This document shows, in pieces, positions 47,667 to 55,407 of a DNA stretch of 64,000 bases. This DNA is from Pantoea stewartii subsp. stewartii (GTDB lineage: Bacteria > Pseudomonadota > Gammaproteobacteria > Enterobacterales > Enterobacteriaceae). The stretch lies in NCBI RefSeq assembly GCF_008801695.1, contig NZ_VZPF01000002.1, positions 35,559 through 99,558 of the forward strand, in the 5' to 3' direction. The position numbers were made by a program, and so were the translations under genes. Below the pieces are notes generated by a model. It was not told the DNA's origin. It saw only the letters and a program-made list of their open reading frames with translations, and made no database searches. How positions within the stretch are numbered: position 1 is the stretch's first letter; the number at the start of each line of letters is the position of its first letter.

Positions 47667-48338
47667 TTAAAATATATCCCATCGAGCATCTACTATTACC
47701 CCACCAATAATGCAATCTTCATCGATCCTTATGACTGAATACTGAGGGTTTATGGGCTTAAGGTATTCGTCGCCAGCGTCACATACGTATTGCTTGAAAG
47801 TTGCTTCGCCAGAAGATTTCCTATAGGCCAGAACGTAACAGCCCGGGTAAACATCCGCATCGGGGTTTATCAATATGCTCATTCCCTCAGGGAATGTTAC
47901 ACCAACTGGTGACGACATCGAGTCACCTTTAACTACCAGCCAAAACCCATTCTCACCAGCGTACTTCACCGAATCCTTCCAGTTATCTATATCGTAAATG
48001 TTGAAATCATCACCAGCAGTCATGAACTGCCCGGCCTGCACCCAGTTCAGGGTTGGGTATGAGTATTTAAAATCCTTTTGGGGAGCGCTGGAAACGTTTG
48101 TATCCCATTCATTAGCTTTGCCGTTATCCGCATCACCCTTGCCTGTTTGCAACCACTGAGCGTCGCAATTAAGCGCTTTTGAGATTTTGAATAACGTATT
48201 ACTGTTGAAGTTTTTAGTAAGACCCAACTCAGCTTTGCTAATTGCCACCCGTGTTACGCCAGCTTTTTTTGCCAAACCCTCTTGAGTGAGATTTAAGCTG
48301 TTTCTGCGGCTGATAAGTCTTTCAGATAAGTTGCTCAT
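47667..48338 (-). CDS. CI-type phage repressor with S24 peptidase domain
   Basis: A 223-residue repressor. The N-terminal helix-turn-helix is in NLTQEGLAKKAGVTRVAISKAE (about residues 17-38). The C-terminal S24 domain has the cleavage site QAG (about residue 103), the catalytic Ser in VKGDSMSSPV and the catalytic Lys in GEATFKQYV. RecA-stimulated self-cleavage is therefore likely, making the prophage SOS-inducible. The ATG at 48338 follows GAGGCAATCC. It lies between the two operator regions and is divergent from cro. Confidence 0.92.
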   Translation of the reverse strand: MSNLSERLISRRNSLNLTQEGLAKKAGVTRVAISKAELGLTKNFNSNTLFKISKALNCDAQWLQTGKGDADNGKANEWDTNVSSAPQKDFKYSYPTLNWVQAGQFMTAGDDFNIYDIDNWKDSVKYAGENGFWLVVKGDSMSSPVGVTFPEGMSILINPDADVYPGCYVLAYRKSSGEATFKQYVCDAGDEYLKPINPQYSVIRIDEDCIIGGVIVDARWDIF

Positions 48339-48357
48339 GGATTGCCTCATATTTTAG

Positions 48358-48427
48358 GAAACTAAAGTAGCATTTCAAATTGATACTTTGGGTTCGTTGT
48401 GTTAATTTTGTATGATACTTTAGTTTC
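48358..48427. promoter_or_regulatory. Right operator region between cI and cro
   Basis: Three copies of the palindromic operator are visible: GAAACTAAAGTAGC (48358-48371), GATACTTTGGGTTC (48382-48395) and GATACTTTAGTTTC (48414-48427). The third overlaps the -10 (TATGAT, 48411-48416) of a rightward promoter whose -35 is TTGGGT (48388-48393) with 17-bp spacing. Repressor binding should block cro transcription. The layout equals lambda OR/PR. Confidence 0.78.
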
Positions 48428-48438
48428 GAGGTCAAGTT

Positions 48439-48648
48439 ATGAATCTCTACGAAATACTTAAAAAGCATTACAAAACAAATACTAACATTGGAATGAATTT
48501 TCCTAAGCGTGGTAAGCCGCGCTCAAGTCAGGCGGTTGGTAAATGGAAATTTCGTGGTGTTCCAGAAGACGTTGCCATTCTCTGCCATATCAACCCTGAA
48601 ATACCTTATGAGCACCCAACTTTGACAGGCCCAGACCATGCAGCCTGA
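48439..48648 (+). CDS. Cro-like regulator
   Basis: A 69-residue protein starting MNLYEILKKHYKTNTN with a short helix-turn-helix, the recognition part being QAVGKWKFRGVPEDVAILCH. Its position, first rightward gene opposite the CI-type repressor and downstream of the operator array, supports Cro. Direct sequence similarity to lambda Cro is weak. Confidence 0.75.
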   Translation: MNLYEILKKHYKTNTNIGMNFPKRGKPRSSQAVGKWKFRGVPEDVAILCHINPEIPYEHPTLTGPDHAA

Positions 48649-48979
48649 TTACCTCTCAGTCGTCATGCCAGCCTTCTACGTGCAGGAAGACGGCAAGTGG
48701 ATTCAGGAACAGCTTAACGGGCTTCCTGTGTCGATGCGGCACAAGGTAGCAACGCAGTATGCCGAAGTCTATCAGGCTGCATTCGATGCAGAACCGACCC
48801 CATACCGCCAGCAGAACGCCGGACGCCGCGAGGCTAACACGCGCCTGCGCCTGTATGTGCAGCGTTATCAGAATGCGGCTATGGGGCTGACCGAAAAACC
48901 CGCCTTGGCCAGTAACCATGCCAAGCCGGTTGCCGCTGCACAGATCGGCGGCGATCAGCTTGCAGAGGGGTGGTGGTGA
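48638..48979 (+). CDS. Phage early protein of unknown function
   Basis: A 113-residue protein (MQPDYLSVVMPAFYVQEDGK) with an Arg-rich helical centre (NAGRREANTRLRLYVQRY). Its ATG overlaps the end of cro by 11 bp. The position fits cII or a replication accessory gene, but there is no cII-like helix-turn-helix, so the function stays open. Confidence 0.6.
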   Translation: MQPDYLSVVMPAFYVQEDGKWIQEQLNGLPVSMRHKVATQYAEVYQAAFDAEPTPYRQQNAGRREANTRLRLYVQRYQNAAMGLTEKPALASNHAKPVAAAQIGGDQLAEGWW

Positions 48980-49065
48980 GAACGGAACTGAAAGCGGCTC
49001 AGATTTGGGACTGTGTTACTGGCAAAGGTGCTTTTTCTCCGATCTGCCAGAGATCACTTACTTAA
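48976..49065 (+). CDS. 29-residue phage frame, possible
   Basis: GTG at 48976, overlapping the preceding stop by 4 bp, opens a frame that begins MRTELKAAQIWDCVTGKG and ends at TAA 49063-49065. Coupled overlap is the only support. Confidence 0.35.
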   Translation: MRTELKAAQIWDCVTGKGAFSPICQRSLT

Positions 49066-49096
49066 GTACCCCCATATTTTTTTGGACTAAACGAGA

Positions 49097-49942
49097 ATGA
49101 TTATCAACAAAGATAAGACACAAAAAATCATTGATAAATTTCGCGCTCAGGTTAACTGGAAGCCTGCCAGAGTGGTCGCTGAGCTTGTTAAAAATGGCGT
49201 CTCGCAACATGAGGCAGAACGTATTACCAAGGAGAATGCGCCAGCCCGCAAAGAGCACAAGCCCCACAACAGCCATGCAAAGCCGGTCAACATGGAAGAC
49301 CTGAGCACGCATTACATCGTTGTTGGCGATTACGACATGCTCAGCCTGCGTCATCAGGACGCGCTGATCGCCGCTGTGCGCTGCGCTAACGGCAAGTCTG
49401 GCCGCCACGATGGCGCAACCGCCGTGAAGCTGTTCGGCCTGGTCAAGGCTTACCCGATTATCACCACGGCCGAGGTTAACAAACACCTTAACCGCGATGC
49501 GTTTCTCGACAGCATTCCGCTGTACATCAACGGCGTGGAGATCCCCGGCGAACCTATGCCGTCCGCTGACAATGACTTCGTGAAAGAGCTTTTCCGCGCC
49601 GTTAAGCAGCTTCGCAAAATTGCAGACGGCCTCGAGGCGTCAGGTGAGATTGAATTCAAAAAATATCTGGAGCGCGTACCGACCAAGGAAGACGTGAAGC
49701 GTGCCGTGGGAATTGTGGCACCAAAAATCACCAACCCCCATTTCCACACCATCGACTATGACCGTGACTATCGCATGATGCCGCACCCGGCGCACCGCGA
49801 GGACAGCAAGCGGATTATTGAGGAATGGAAGGAACAACTTTTTAACGGAGGGCGCAGCAAGCCGGAGGGTAGATCTTTGAACGGGAATACCGCTCCGGCC
49901 GCTGCTGGCAATCAGAATTACGAGGCCGACCACCATGAGTGA
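49097..49942 (+). CDS. Phage early protein of unknown function, replication-region
   Basis: A 281-residue basic protein (MIINKDKTQKIIDKFRAQVN). An N-terminal segment (ARVVAELVKNGVSQHEAERI) resembles a helical DNA-binding or ubiquitin-associated-like fold, and the C-terminal half is charged. It lies directly upstream of the helicase and primase genes, where lambda carries the O initiator, so an initiator role is possible but unsupported by any motif I recognise. Confidence 0.6.
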   Translation: MIINKDKTQKIIDKFRAQVNWKPARVVAELVKNGVSQHEAERITKENAPARKEHKPHNSHAKPVNMEDLSTHYIVVGDYDMLSLRHQDALIAAVRCANGKSGRHDGATAVKLFGLVKAYPIITTAEVNKHLNRDAFLDSIPLYINGVEIPGEPMPSADNDFVKELFRAVKQLRKIADGLEASGEIEFKKYLERVPTKEDVKRAVGIVAPKITNPHFHTIDYDRDYRMMPHPAHREDSKRIIEEWKEQLFNGGRSKPEGRSLNGNTAPAAAGNQNYEADHHE

Positions 49943-50042
49943 TTATTACACAGATAAATCAGTAGCGGAACAGGCGCCAAAAAATGCGGATGCTCATCCG
50001 GTAGTTTTCAGGGAGGTTTGCTGTGCTGAATCTCAAGCCTAA
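49935..50042 (+). CDS. 35-residue phage frame, possible
   Basis: An ATG at 49935 overlapping the previous gene by 8 bp opens MSDYYTDKSVAEQAPKNADA and ends 20 bp inside the helicase gene. It could couple translation of the two larger genes. No homologue recognised. Confidence 0.35.
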   Translation: MSDYYTDKSVAEQAPKNADAHPVVFREVCCAESQA

Positions 50043-51528
50043 ACTCAAACAGGTTACAGCCTTGCAGATGCTGCGCCAGGACTGGAATGATTATCGCACT
50101 TTCCTTCTGTATGCCCCTGTTGGGTATGGGAAAACCTTCATATCGGCATTCCTGGCCGACCGTGCGCTTGCCAGCGGTAAACGCACGATGTTTGTAGCGC
50201 CTTACCTGACACTGGTACACCAGACTGCTGCGCGTTTCGTTCAGTACGGCATCCCCGAAGACCAGATCAGCTACGTCTGGCGAGATTACAAGCCGCACGA
50301 CCCGGATCGCCTGATTCAGATTGCTTCGGCAGATACGCTGATTCGCCGTGAATTCCCGGAAAATATTGACCTGCTGATCGTGGACGAGGCCCACATGAAA
50401 CGCCGTGCGTTGCTTGAGGTTATCCGCGACAGCGACATTCGGGTAATCGGCCTGTCAGGCACGCCGTTCTCGGCCTGGATGGGCCAGTATTACGAGCGCC
50501 TCATCAAGCCAACCACGATGAAGGAGCTTATCGGTATTGGTGACCTGAGTCCGTATGAATTCTACGCACCCACAAACCCGGATCTGAACGGAGTGAAAAT
50601 GTCCGCGAAGGGTGGCTTCGGCAAGGACTACAACGAGGAGCAGCTGGCGGAGATTATGGGCGATTCAGCGCTGGTGGGCGATATCGTCAGTAACTGGCTG
50701 CAGCATGGCGAGAACCGCCCGACCGTGTGCTTCTGCGTCAATCAGTCACATGCGGGATTTATCACGACAGAGTTTAACCGTGCTGGCGTCTCTGCTGAGA
50801 TCATCATTGACGCCACGCCATCCGATGAGCGCCGGATGATTATTCACCGATTCGAACAGGGTGCCACGAAGGTAATCGTCAACGTGGGTGTGCTGACGGC
50901 GGGTTTTGACAGCGATGTGCGCTGTATTATCTATGCCCGCCCGACCAAATCAGAAATGCGCTGGATACAGTGTCTGGGGCGCGGCCTGCGCACGGCACCC
51001 GGAAAGCAGAACTGTATCATCTTCGATCACAGCGGCAGTATTCACCGCCTGGGCTACCCGGACGATATCGAGTACGACGAACTGCCTGGCAAAAGTGACG
51101 GCATGAAGGCCGCAGCCGGTTACGGCGACAGCGAGAAAGCCGAGAAGAAACCCAAAGAGTGCTCACAGTGCCATTTCATGAAACCCGCCGGGGTTTATGT
51201 CTGCCCGAAATGCGGATTCAAGCCCGTTGGCGGTGAGAACGTCGAGACGGACACCTCACGCAAACTGCACAAACTGACGGGTAAAAAGCGCATATACACC
51301 CGCAGCGACAAGCAGGCGTGGTGGAGCCAGATCAAGGGCTATCAGCGGTACAGGGCAATGAGCGGCAAAAAGCCCGTATCAGACGGATGGTGTGCTCACA
51401 CGTTCAGGGAGAAGTTCGGAGAGTGGCCAAACGGGCTGTCTGATTATCCGATGGAGACGGGCCCGGAGGTTGCCGGGTATATCAAGGCGAAATTTATCGC
51501 ATTCAGTAAAGCGCGGGGTGCCGCCTGA
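50023..51528 (+). CDS. Phage superfamily 2 helicase with zinc finger
   Basis: A 501-residue helicase starting at GTG 50023 behind GGGAGGTTTGCT. Motifs in order are APVGYGKT (Walker A), IVDEAHM (DEAH box), GLSGTPF (motif III), NVGVLTAGFD (motif V) and QCLGRGLR (motif VI). Near residue 385 a CSQC / CPKC zinc ribbon follows. It overlaps the primase gene by 1 bp. It probably opens the phage origin or remodels replication forks; the phage lacks a lambda P-type helicase loader in view. Confidence 0.9.
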   Translation: MLNLKPKLKQVTALQMLRQDWNDYRTFLLYAPVGYGKTFISAFLADRALASGKRTMFVAPYLTLVHQTAARFVQYGIPEDQISYVWRDYKPHDPDRLIQIASADTLIRREFPENIDLLIVDEAHMKRRALLEVIRDSDIRVIGLSGTPFSAWMGQYYERLIKPTTMKELIGIGDLSPYEFYAPTNPDLNGVKMSAKGGFGKDYNEEQLAEIMGDSALVGDIVSNWLQHGENRPTVCFCVNQSHAGFITTEFNRAGVSAEIIIDATPSDERRMIIHRFEQGATKVIVNVGVLTAGFDSDVRCIIYARPTKSEMRWIQCLGRGLRTAPGKQNCIIFDHSGSIHRLGYPDDIEYDELPGKSDGMKAAAGYGDSEKAEKKPKECSQCHFMKPAGVYVCPKCGFKPVGGENVETDTSRKLHKLTGKKRIYTRSDKQAWWSQIKGYQRYRAMSGKKPVSDGWCAHTFREKFGEWPNGLSDYPMETGPEVAGYIKAKFIAFSKARGAA

Positions 51529-52511
51529 TGAATACCAGAGACGCAGTGATCGGGCGCTGGCCGGAAGTGTTTAAAGCGTTCGGGATGCCACCTGTAACCG
51601 GGCTTAAACACTGGACAAAGGAATGTCCGGTCTGCAACCGAAAGGGCAAATTCCGCATCGATGACAAAGAGGGTCGGGGAACGTGGATTTGCAGTTGCGG
51701 CAGCGGTGACGGCTGGAAGCTGCTCGAACTCACGCAGCAGAAGACCATCGGCGAACTGTTTGCAGAGGTGGATCAGATTATCGGCAACGTCTGGCAGCGT
51801 GACGCCAGCGCACCGCAGCGGCAAAAGCAGGTCACAACGGTGGAGCAGGTGCGTGATGCTGTCCTGCGCAAGTTCTCAGGTATGCAGGGTCTGCGAGACA
51901 CGCCAGCGCAGGCTTATCTGAGCAGCAGAGGGATATTCACTCTGCCTGTGCCGGATGCGTCCAGATACTGCCCCAGCCAGCCTCTGCACGCTGGAGGCAC
52001 GTTTCAGGCGATATGGTCACTGGCCACCGACAGCAAAATGAACCTCTGCTACCTGCACCGCACGCTTCTGGATGGCGATAAAAAAGCGAATGTAGATATG
52101 GCGAAAAAACAGAAAAAGCTACAGGACGATAACTATCTGGAATATGCCACCTCAGTTGCTATCCGGCTTTTCCCGGTAGCGTCAACGCTGGGTATCGCAG
52201 AGGGGATCGAAACGGCCCTGTCATGCAAGCAGCTTTACGGCGTCAATACCTGGTCAGTCATCAACGCAAATTTCATGGAGAAGTTTCTCGCGCCGGCAGG
52301 GGTAACTCACCTGATTATTTTTACCGACATGGACAGGCACACGGCAACAGGGCACGCAAAGGCGTTCGAGTGCGCACATAAAAACTTACTGGCTAAAAAC
52401 GATGTTGAAAAAGTTACAGTTCGCTGGTGTGACGGCGGCGATTTCAACGATTTGATTATGAACGGCGATCAGGTTCGGGAACTCACATTTAACAAAAAGG
52501 CGGCGGCATGA
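51528..52511 (+). CDS. Phage primase with zinc-binding and Toprim domains
   Basis: A 327-residue protein. The N-terminal KECPVCNRKGKFRIDD and GTWICSCGSGDGW form the CHC2-like zinc finger seen in P4-type primases. A Toprim-like core follows, with LGIAEGIETALSC (Glu), IIFTDMDRH (Asp-x-Asp) and GDFNDLIM. It would make RNA primers together with the helicase encoded before it. The start codon overlaps the helicase stop. Confidence 0.88.
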   Translation: MNTRDAVIGRWPEVFKAFGMPPVTGLKHWTKECPVCNRKGKFRIDDKEGRGTWICSCGSGDGWKLLELTQQKTIGELFAEVDQIIGNVWQRDASAPQRQKQVTTVEQVRDAVLRKFSGMQGLRDTPAQAYLSSRGIFTLPVPDASRYCPSQPLHAGGTFQAIWSLATDSKMNLCYLHRTLLDGDKKANVDMAKKQKKLQDDNYLEYATSVAIRLFPVASTLGIAEGIETALSCKQLYGVNTWSVINANFMEKFLAPAGVTHLIIFTDMDRHTATGHAKAFECAHKNLLAKNDVEKVTVRWCDGGDFNDLIMNGDQVRELTFNKKAAA

Positions 52512-53290
52512 AACTGGAATCAGCACTCAAATATTTCAATCCCAAGAGCCAGCAGTATGACGCCACCACACCCGCTACAGGCAGTGATTCGCTGACTGGT
52601 ACGGATTTGATGGGCGCGGTAGGGTTCTGTCAGTCCAAGGCACCGTTTGGTATTTCGGCTGTACTGGCTAAATCCACGGGCAGCAACGAGGAAACTTACC
52701 GTACTGTCGAGCAGCTTTTGCAGTACGCCAACCGCACTGCACCAAAGCTGCTCAGGAAAGCCGCTGGCGCAAAGCTGGGGCGTTGTCTGATGGTTCTTTC
52801 AAAGCTGGCGTTTGATGAATATGCACGTTCGGCATCATCAACAGCACCATGCCAGCACTGCAACGGCACCGGGTTTAACCACGTCATGCGCAGCGTAGTG
52901 AAGTATCCAGGCTATATCAGCGCTGTGGACGGCGAGGAAAAGATACCGCCGCGCATTGTTGATGAGATGGTCCGCGAAAAATGCACCCGCTGTGACGGCA
53001 AAGGTCGCGTCTATGCCCGCTGTCGCTGTAACGGAACAGGCCGGGTTCGGGATTTGGAAGCGTCAAAGCGTCAGGGAGTGCCGGTTGATAAAGAGTGTGA
53101 GCGTTGCTCAAGCCGGGGTTATCGCCGGTTGCCATCAAGCATGGCTTACCGTTCAGTGGCTTTGCTCGTTCCTGATCTCACGCAATCATCATGGTCACGA
53201 AACTGGAAACCATTTTTCGAAATGCTGGTGAGCAAGTGCGAAATTGAAGAAGCTCACGCTGACGCAGTGTTCATGAAAGCCACGAAATAA
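52508..53290 (+). CDS. Late gene antiterminator Q (phage 82 type)
   Basis: A 260-residue protein matching the phage 82 Q family: N terminus MKLESALKYFNPKSQQYD, four CxxC zinc-binding pairs (CQHCNGTG, CTRCDGKG, CRCNGTG, CERCSSRG), and the C-terminal VPDLTQSSWSRNWKPFFEML. It binds near the late promoter and lets RNA polymerase pass terminators. The promoter and terminator expected as its targets follow within 100 bp. Confidence 0.92.
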   Translation: MKLESALKYFNPKSQQYDATTPATGSDSLTGTDLMGAVGFCQSKAPFGISAVLAKSTGSNEETYRTVEQLLQYANRTAPKLLRKAAGAKLGRCLMVLSKLAFDEYARSASSTAPCQHCNGTGFNHVMRSVVKYPGYISAVDGEEKIPPRIVDEMVREKCTRCDGKGRVYARCRCNGTGRVRDLEASKRQGVPVDKECERCSSRGYRRLPSSMAYRSVALLVPDLTQSSWSRNWKPFFEMLVSKCEIEEAHADAVFMKATK

Positions 53291-53291
53291 A

Positions 53292-53319
53292 TTGACATTG
53301 CATAAAATTGGCGTATTCT
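53292..53319 (+). promoter_or_regulatory. Late promoter PR'
   Basis: TTGACA (53292-53297), 16-bp spacer, TATTCT (53314-53319), directly after the Q gene. This is the lambda PR' position, from which Q-modified polymerase reads the lysis and morphogenesis genes. Confidence 0.8.
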
Positions 53320-53368
53320 GTCCAAATAGTGGCAGATTTATACGCATACGCCACTAATCAAATTCAAG

Positions 53369-53392
53369 ACCTCGCCTCGGCGAGGTTTTTTT
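53369..53392 (+). terminator. Terminator tR' of the late leader
   Basis: ACCTCGCC (53369-53376) and GGCGAGGT (53379-53386) with a T-run follow the late promoter by about 45 bp. In the absence of Q this would end the short leader transcript; 53393-53544 shows no gene. Confidence 0.85.
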
Positions 53393-53544
53393 ATGCCTGC
53401 AATTCCAGTTTCCATCCGCGCCACGTCCGGCGCAATACAACCACAGAGCCTTTTCAGGGGTGAGCCATAGGGATCGTCAGTGTGACATTCTCTGTGGGCT
53501 AACGACTCCTGGGCGCTGGCTCACCCACTAAAAGGAAAGTCACC

Positions 53545-53973
53545 ATGTTTGGTTTCGGTAAAAAAGCACGCAAAGCAGTAAGCGATATCAAGAAGTTCGA
53601 AAAGCGCGATCTGGCTCAGGCCGTGGTTAATGCGGCCTATCTGGTGGCCTATGCAGACGGCGAGTGTGAGCCCTCTGAGAAGGCGAAAATTGAACAGGTT
53701 CTGCGTAATCAGCCATCGCTGGCCGCATTCACCTCCGAGATCAACGCAATCAGTTCGACTATCGTCGGTCAGCTGGATACCAACTTCAAAATTGGTCGCC
53801 GCGCTGCACTGCGAGAGATTGAAGACGTTAAGCATGACCCCCGCGAAGCGGAAGACGTGCTCGATGTTGCTGTTGCGATTGCTGAAGCAGATGGCGAAGT
53901 TGAGCCGGAAGAGCGCAAGGTGCTGGAAGAGATCGCCAACGTTCTCGGCCTGCGTCTGGAAAATCATCTGTAA
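53545..53973 (+). CDS. TerB-family protein
   Basis: A 142-residue acidic helical protein with the TerB fold, seen as repeats around AYLVAYADGECEPSEKAKIE and VAIAEADGEVEPEERKVLEE. Each repeat has an Asp-Gly-Glu metal-binding-like loop. TerB proteins occur in tellurite resistance and in phage-defence-associated clusters. This one is the first gene of the late transcript, ahead of lysis, and a ribosome site AAAGGAAAG precedes it. Role in the phage unknown; it could protect the host or the membrane. Confidence 0.85.
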   Translation: MFGFGKKARKAVSDIKKFEKRDLAQAVVNAAYLVAYADGECEPSEKAKIEQVLRNQPSLAAFTSEINAISSTIVGQLDTNFKIGRRAALREIEDVKHDPREAEDVLDVAVAIAEADGEVEPEERKVLEEIANVLGLRLENHL

Positions 53974-54131
53974 TGTCTAAGTTTCGCTGGGCTGCTGCCG
54001 GAATCTTGCTTTTTATGGTGGTGGCTATCGACTTTACAAGCAAGCTGATGTCGGTCCTGGCAGATGGTGTGCTGGTGGCGGGTGTTGTGGTGATCGTCTG
54101 GCCACTGGTTATGAAACCAAACCCAAAATAG
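53973..54131 (+). CDS. 52-residue membrane protein coupled to TerB-like gene
   Basis: The start overlaps the TerB stop codon (TAATG). The product begins MSKFRWAAAGILLFMVVAID and has two hydrophobic stretches (about residues 8-20 and 32-46) and a basic end, consistent with a small two-helix membrane protein. Coupling to the TerB-like gene suggests a joint role. No family recognised. Confidence 0.6.
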   Translation: MSKFRWAAAGILLFMVVAIDFTSKLMSVLADGVLVAGVVVIVWPLVMKPNPK

Positions 54132-54494
54132 TAATCACAAGGCACATTTGCGAGTGTGCCTGATGATTATTAATTCGCTCTGGGCAGACGTGCCGGGCAG
54201 TTAATCGCAGTAGCGTCAGAGCACCTTATACCCATGGCCCAGCGGCGGGGATCGGCTCCCGCATCTAATTACAAAGACCAGCCATAGAGCTGGTTTTTTC
54301 GTTTTCGTCCCTGCCATTCAGCGCAAATTACTCACGTTATCCATATGGCAGTGGGCGATCTTTATGCAAAAAAATCCGCACTTAGGCGGACCCTCACATT
54401 GGCTACCCAAAGGCATAGCGGTTCTTTTATCTCGACAGTAAAAGACTAACCGGACGTGTCCAGTACAGAAAGTAGACAATTCCTAATTGGACAG
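54132..54494. other. Non-coding late leader segment before the holin gene, with terminator-like hairpin
   Basis: About 360 bp with no convincing gene. ACCAGC (54277-54282) and GCTGGT (54289-54294) followed by TTTTTT form a terminator-like hairpin, which Q-modified polymerase would be able to pass. A GC-rich hairpin GCGGG/CCCGC around 54244-54261 resembles a tRNA T arm but no whole tRNA can be folded around it. Confidence 0.55.
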
Positions 54495-54495
54495 T

Positions 54496-54517
54496 CCCCG
54501 CTTCGGGGGTGGATATG
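54496..54517 (+). promoter_or_regulatory. Hairpin covering the holin ribosome site
   Basis: CCCCG (54496-54500) pairs with CGGGG (54504-54508) around CTT. The GGGGGTGG ribosome site lies partly in the 3' arm, directly ahead of the ATG at 54515. Partly closed ribosome sites of this kind set the ratio of the two start codons in lambda and related holin genes. Confidence 0.55.
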
Positions 54518-54865
54518 ATACGCATGAACCAACACGCAGACACTGCAATCAGCGGGGGCACCTGGATGGCAACTCTTTCAAGCCTCGCCGGAGTCGTGAC
54601 ACTCGACCGGGTGTACATGATTACCGCCGTGGCAGGTTTAGTGATAGCCATCTTTGGGTATCTGGATAAGCGGCGCACTGAAAAGCTGAAGCGTCAGGAA
54701 ATTGAAGAGAGCATGCGCAGTGAGCGCGAGCGCCTGGAGTTAGACCGCGTCCGTGCTCAGGCGGTGCTTGATTATCTGCAAGGCTCGAAAGACTCACCGG
54801 CTGTTCAGAAATCGCCAGAAGTTATTCAGGGCATAAACAAGGTGCTTGATGCTGCTAAGGAGTAG
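54515..54865 (+). CDS. Holin with probable dual start
   Basis: A 116-residue membrane protein with two hydrophobic segments (about residues 17-30 and 37-52) and a long charged C-terminal helix (RTEKLKRQEIEESMRSERER). It lies directly before a SAR endolysin gene, so it is likely a pinholin-type lysis protein. The sequence begins MIRMNQHADT, giving two in-frame starts at 54515 and 54524 that differ by one positive charge, the feature that separates antiholin from holin in lambda and phage 21. The protein is longer than the 71-residue phage 21 holin. Confidence 0.75.
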   Translation: MIRMNQHADTAISGGTWMATLSSLAGVVTLDRVYMITAVAGLVIAIFGYLDKRRTEKLKRQEIEESMRSERERLELDRVRAQAVLDYLQGSKDSPAVQKSPEVIQGINKVLDAAKE

Positions 54866-54867
54866 CT

Positions 54868-55407
54868 ATGGCTATATCCCCGCAACTACGCAATCGCCTC
54901 AGCGCTGCAATGCTAGCCCTGATTGCTGGTGGTGCCTCCGCTCCTGTACTGATGGATCAGTTTCAGCAGGAAAAAGAGGGTTCAAGCCTCATCGCTTACG
55001 CCGACAACGGCGGCGTCTGGACGATTTGCGGCGGTGTGACACGCGTAAATGGCAAACCCGTAGTGAAGGGCATGCGCCTGACCGCTGACCAATGCCGCGC
55101 CATCGACAGAGCTGAGCAGGCCAAAGCGTTAGCCTGGGTAGATAAAAACGTTCATGTACCGCTGACCGAGCCACAGAAGGTTGGCATAGCGTCATTCTGT
55201 CCGTGGAACATCGGCCCCGGAAAATGTCTCCCATCGACGTTCTACCGCAAGTTAAACAGCGGCGATCGCAAAGGTGCATGCGCTGAAATTAAACGCTGGA
55301 TATTCGACGGCGGGAAAGATTGCCGCATTCGCTCTAATGGCTGTTACGGGCAGGTTATTCGCCGTGACCAGGAATCAGAGCTTACCTGTTGGGGGTTGGA
55401 TCAATGA
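54868..55407 (+). CDS. SAR endolysin (glycoside hydrolase family 24 lysozyme)
   Basis: A 179-residue lysozyme cleaving peptidoglycan. The N terminus (RLSAAMLALIAGGASAPVLM) is a weakly hydrophobic signal-anchor-release segment, as in phage 21 R. The active site is EKEGSSLIAYADNGGVWTIC with following GGVT, giving the Glu/Asp/Thr catalytic arrangement. The C-terminal RDQESELTCWG matches the family end. Several extra cysteines are present. The gene starts 2 bp after the holin stop and overlaps Rz. Confidence 0.9.
   Translation: MAISPQLRNRLSAAMLALIAGGASAPVLMDQFQQEKEGSSLIAYADNGGVWTICGGVTRVNGKPVVKGMRLTADQCRAIDRAEQAKALAWVDKNVHVPLTEPQKVGIASFCPWNIGPGKCLPSTFYRKLNSGDRKGACAEIKRWIFDGGKDCRIRSNGCYGQVIRRDQESELTCWGLDQ

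Noticed and set aside
48918..49100. 60-codon plus-strand frame between the early genes
   Set aside because: It overlaps two better-supported frames and lacks a ribosome site.
54230..54270. Sequence around GCGGGGATCGGCTCCCGC as a possible tRNA before the lysis genes
   Set aside because: Only a T-arm-like hairpin can be folded; acceptor, D and anticodon stems are missing.
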